From an uncultured Acetobacteraceae bacterium (GTDB lineage: Bacteria; Pseudomonadota; Alphaproteobacteria; Acetobacterales; Acetobacteraceae), in assembly GCA_903877125.1 (NCBI GenBank), contig CAIRCM010000211.1, positions 1-64,000 on the forward strand: DNA of 64,000 nt. The letters run 5' to 3'. Below, piece after piece: positions 63,227 through 64,000 of this stretch (the first letter of the stretch is position 1; each line of letters opens with the position of its first letter). Below the pieces are notes generated by a model, which saw only the letters and a list, made by a program, of their open reading frames with translations, did no database searches and had not been told where the DNA came from. Position numbers and translations under genes: made by a program.

Positions 63227-64000
63227 ATGAATTCCCTCGCGACCCAACTCTGCCCGTGCGGCAGCGGCCTGCGCACCGTCCGTTGCTGCGGCTTGAACAC
63301 GGCTGCGTTGCCGCCCGCCGAGTCGACCCGGCATCTGGTTCCGCTCGTCGAACGTGCGTTGCAGGCCCATAAGCAAGGTGCGAACGATACGGCCGAGCGT
63401 CTGTGTTTGGACGTGCTGGAGATGGCGCCGGATCGGCCGGGTGCGCTGAGCGTGCTGTACCAGATCCGCCGGGCGGAGGGTAAGATGCAGGCGGCCGAGG
63501 CTTTGTTGCGCCGGCTGGTGAATTTCGACCCCAACAACTTCCCGGCGACCAACGAGCTGGCGCTGATTCTGATGGGCAAGGGGAACCTGGGGGAGGCGGA
63601 AGTGCACGCGCGCAACGCGGTTCGCATCGCGCCGCAAAATCCGCAGGCCCACAATCTGATGGGTATGATCATGACCGAGGGGCAGCGCCCCCGTGTCGGT
63701 GAATATCACTATCGGCAGGTGCTGGCACTCAGCGGCCAGCGCGATCCGATCCTGCTCGCCAATCTCGCCTGGAACCTAAAGAACCAGGGGCGGATGGCAG
63801 AGGCCCGCGCGCTCTATCAGGAATCCGTCGATGCGGCCCCGGAGATCAAGCAGACATTGTTGGGTTGGGCGCGGCTGGAGGAGGCCGACCGCGAATTCGC
63901 CGCGGCCGCCGAAAAACTCGACAAGATGGACAAGCTGTGGCCGAACGACGCCGCGGTGATGATGTCCCGCGCGGTGCTGCTGGGGCGGGAGAAGAAGAAC
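63227..64000 (+). CDS. SEC-C motif and TPR protein, incomplete at the 3' end
   Basis: The open frame starts at the ATG at 63227 and is still open after 258 codons at the window edge. Residues 9-21 (C-P-C-G-S-G-x-n-C-C-G) form a SEC-C zinc motif. The rest is a series of tetratricopeptide repeats (A-x-x-L-x-L-x-x-P-x-x-P and N-x-x-L-G-M-like units from residue 50 on). Proteins of this start in alphaproteobacteria often end in a sulfotransferase domain, which would lie outside the window. It follows panE by 51 bases and may share its transcript. Role unknown; TPRs suggest protein binding. Confidence 0.8.
   Translation, partial: MNSLATQLCPCGSGLRTVRCCGLNTAALPPAESTRHLVPLVERALQAHKQGANDTAERLCLDVLEMAPDRPGALSVLYQIRRAEGKMQAAEALLRRLVNFDPNNFPATNELALILMGKGNLGEAEVHARNAVRIAPQNPQAHNLMGMIMTEGQRPRVGEYHYRQVLALSGQRDPILLANLAWNLKNQGRMAEARALYQESVDAAPEIKQTLLGWARLEEADREFAAAAEKLDKMDKLWPNDAAVMMSRAVLLGREKKN

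Noticed and set aside
63227-63300. Link between the SEC-C motif and selenocysteine (tRNA-Sec nearby)
   Set aside because: SEC-C is a zinc motif named after the SecA C-terminus; the name is unrelated to selenocysteine, and proximity to selA is not evidence.

Overview
The window reads as chromosomal DNA of a high-G+C (roughly 65 percent) alphaproteobacterium, most likely near the Rhodospirillales/Acetobacteraceae. This is an inference from the gene set (UPF0262, DUF983, DUF2272, bactofilin, an EF-G paralogue, alphaproteobacterial adenosine kinase, SEC-C/TPR protein, PrkA-YeaH-SpoVR) and from codon use with G or C at almost every third position. Almost all of the sequence is coding. Convergent genes often sit only 3 to 40 bases apart and many operon genes overlap by four bases.

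Layout. 1-3.6 kb is an accessory patch: the edge of an IS630-like element, a large gene apparently cut by it whose C-terminus looks like a PD-(D/E)XK nuclease, and a DUF1612/HTH gene. 3.7-6.2 kb is a cobalt-type nitrile hydratase operon (alpha, beta, a short overlapping accessory gene) followed by a luciferase-like oxidoreductase. 6.3-9.9 kb is a fused 5-oxoprolinase/hydantoinase. 10-12.4 kb is an SGNH/MBOAT acyl-transfer pair. 12.5-15.2 kb holds ribF, a hydrolase with Cys at the nucleophile position and an amidohydrolase. 15.3-19.1 kb has a chemoreceptor and a membrane transporter. 19.3-22.5 kb has an EF-G paralogue, a bactofilin and a collapsed beta-lactamase relic. 22.5-30.2 kb is a catabolic block: adenosine kinase, two enolase-superfamily enzymes, SDR, GST, CoA-transferase, EI24 membrane protein and amidohydrolase. 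30.2-34.2 kb contains a toxin-antitoxin remnant split by a foldback element and a CydDC-like fused ABC exporter broken by a frameshift.

34.3-43.8 kb carries an HpcH-type aldolase, an ABC1 kinase, oligoendopeptidase F, an acyl-CoA ligase, a hydantoin racemase homologue and a compact operon DUF983-UPF0262-mtnA-DUF2272. 43.8-45.1 kb is a two-gene PIN-domain module with an unrecognised partner, the best candidate here for an uncharacterised system. 45.2-51 kb has rhodanese, cysK, otnC-otnK, a glycosyltransferase and a branched-chain amino-acid-type binding protein. 51-57.3 kb has an ECF sigma factor diverging from a zinc-finger anti-sigma candidate, then prkA-yeaH-spoVR, a stress-linked kinase cluster. 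57.3-64 kb has ada, two tandem OmpA-like porins, the selenocysteine tRNA next to selA, a panE homologue and the start of a SEC-C/TPR protein that runs off the end.

No rRNA genes, CRISPR array or prophage were seen. The one tRNA found is tRNA-Sec.
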